From contig DFBZ01000165.1 in NCBI GenBank assembly GCA_002366835.1, forward strand, positions 1 to 23,922: a stretch of 23,922 nucleotides of DNA, written 5' to 3'. Under the pieces are notes generated by a model that saw only the letters and a program-made list of their open reading frames with translations, was not told the origin of the DNA and did not search any database. The DNA comes from Gammaproteobacteria bacterium UBA3067 (GTDB taxonomy: Bacteria; Pseudomonadota; Gammaproteobacteria; Pseudomonadales; UBA3067). The translations under genes were made by a program, and so were the position numbers. Positions 23,844 to 23,922 of this stretch are shown here, piece after piece (within the stretch, counting starts at the first letter, position 1; each line of letters starts with the position of its first letter).

Positions 23844-23919
23844 GGTAGGCACGAGCAGATTCGAACTGCTGACCCCCACCATGTCAAGGTGGTGCTCTAA
23901 CCAACTGAGCTACGCGCCT
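23843..23919 (-). tRNA. tRNA-Val (anticodon GAC)
   Basis: The minus strand folds as a 77-nt cloverleaf with encoded CCA. The acceptor AGGCGCG pairs with CGTGCCT (one G-U), the D arm is GCTC/GAGC, and the anticodon stem CCACC/GGTGG encloses TTGACAT, giving GAC. The T arm is AGCAG-TTCGAAT-CTGCT. It lies upstream of thrS on the same strand. Confidence 0.97.
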
Positions 23920-23922
23920 TCA

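Overview
The window comes from a free-living gammaproteobacterium of moderate GC content. It carries the FabA/FabB anaerobic-type unsaturated fatty acid pair, an outer-membrane porin, a PsrA-like regulator, and the block thrS-infC-rpmI-rplT / pheS-pheT-ihfA-merR. Individual proteins (ThrRS with an NCPCH motif, the MerR protein after ihfA, the PsrA homologue) most resemble those I know from Pseudomonas. I would guess a marine relative in the Cellvibrionales/Pseudomonadales neighbourhood; the family placement is inference.

Layout from left to right. (1) 1-1674, minus: 5' part of ccmF (cytochrome c maturation), cut by the window edge. (2) 2144-3898, plus: fabA-fabB, divergent from ccmF across a 469-bp structured gap, ending at a strong terminator. 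(3) 4063-5037, minus: a general porin, with a 9-13-9 inverted repeat between it and the divergent hisC (5262-6323, plus, TTG start). (4) 6331-14552, all minus: a LolA-like periplasmic protein, an outer-membrane beta-barrel, a PsrA-like TetR regulator behind two tandem AAAC-N4-GTTT operator boxes, a short L,D-transpeptidase, a secreted protein with a calcium-loop-like motif, the tRNA acetyltransferase tmcA, a small lipoprotein and an apbE-family flavinyltransferase. (5) 14553-15280: a mostly non-coding stretch with one doubtful ORF. (6) msrB (minus), then a divergent 53-codon two-helix membrane protein (plus), then tRNA-Pro(GGG). (7) 16162-23727, all minus: the translation/nucleoid block, in transcription order thrS, infC, rpmI, rplT, terminator, pheS, pheT, ihfA, merR. 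(8) tRNA-Val(GAC) at the right edge.

How the genes fit together: the right third is conserved housekeeping (two aminoacyl-tRNA synthetases, IF-3, L35, L20, IHF-alpha). The left and middle parts are dominated by envelope and lipid functions: FabA/FabB make unsaturated acyl chains, PsrA-family proteins sense long-chain fatty acids, and the LolA-like protein and the barrel look like the periplasmic and outer-membrane parts of a lipid or lipoprotein export route. I see no mobile element, CRISPR array or defence island. The points most worth a second look are the AUA start of infC, a strong Shine-Dalgarno serving an in-frame upstream start for L35, the tandem PsrA-type operator, the structured RNA between the LolA-like and barrel genes, and the orphan envelope module.
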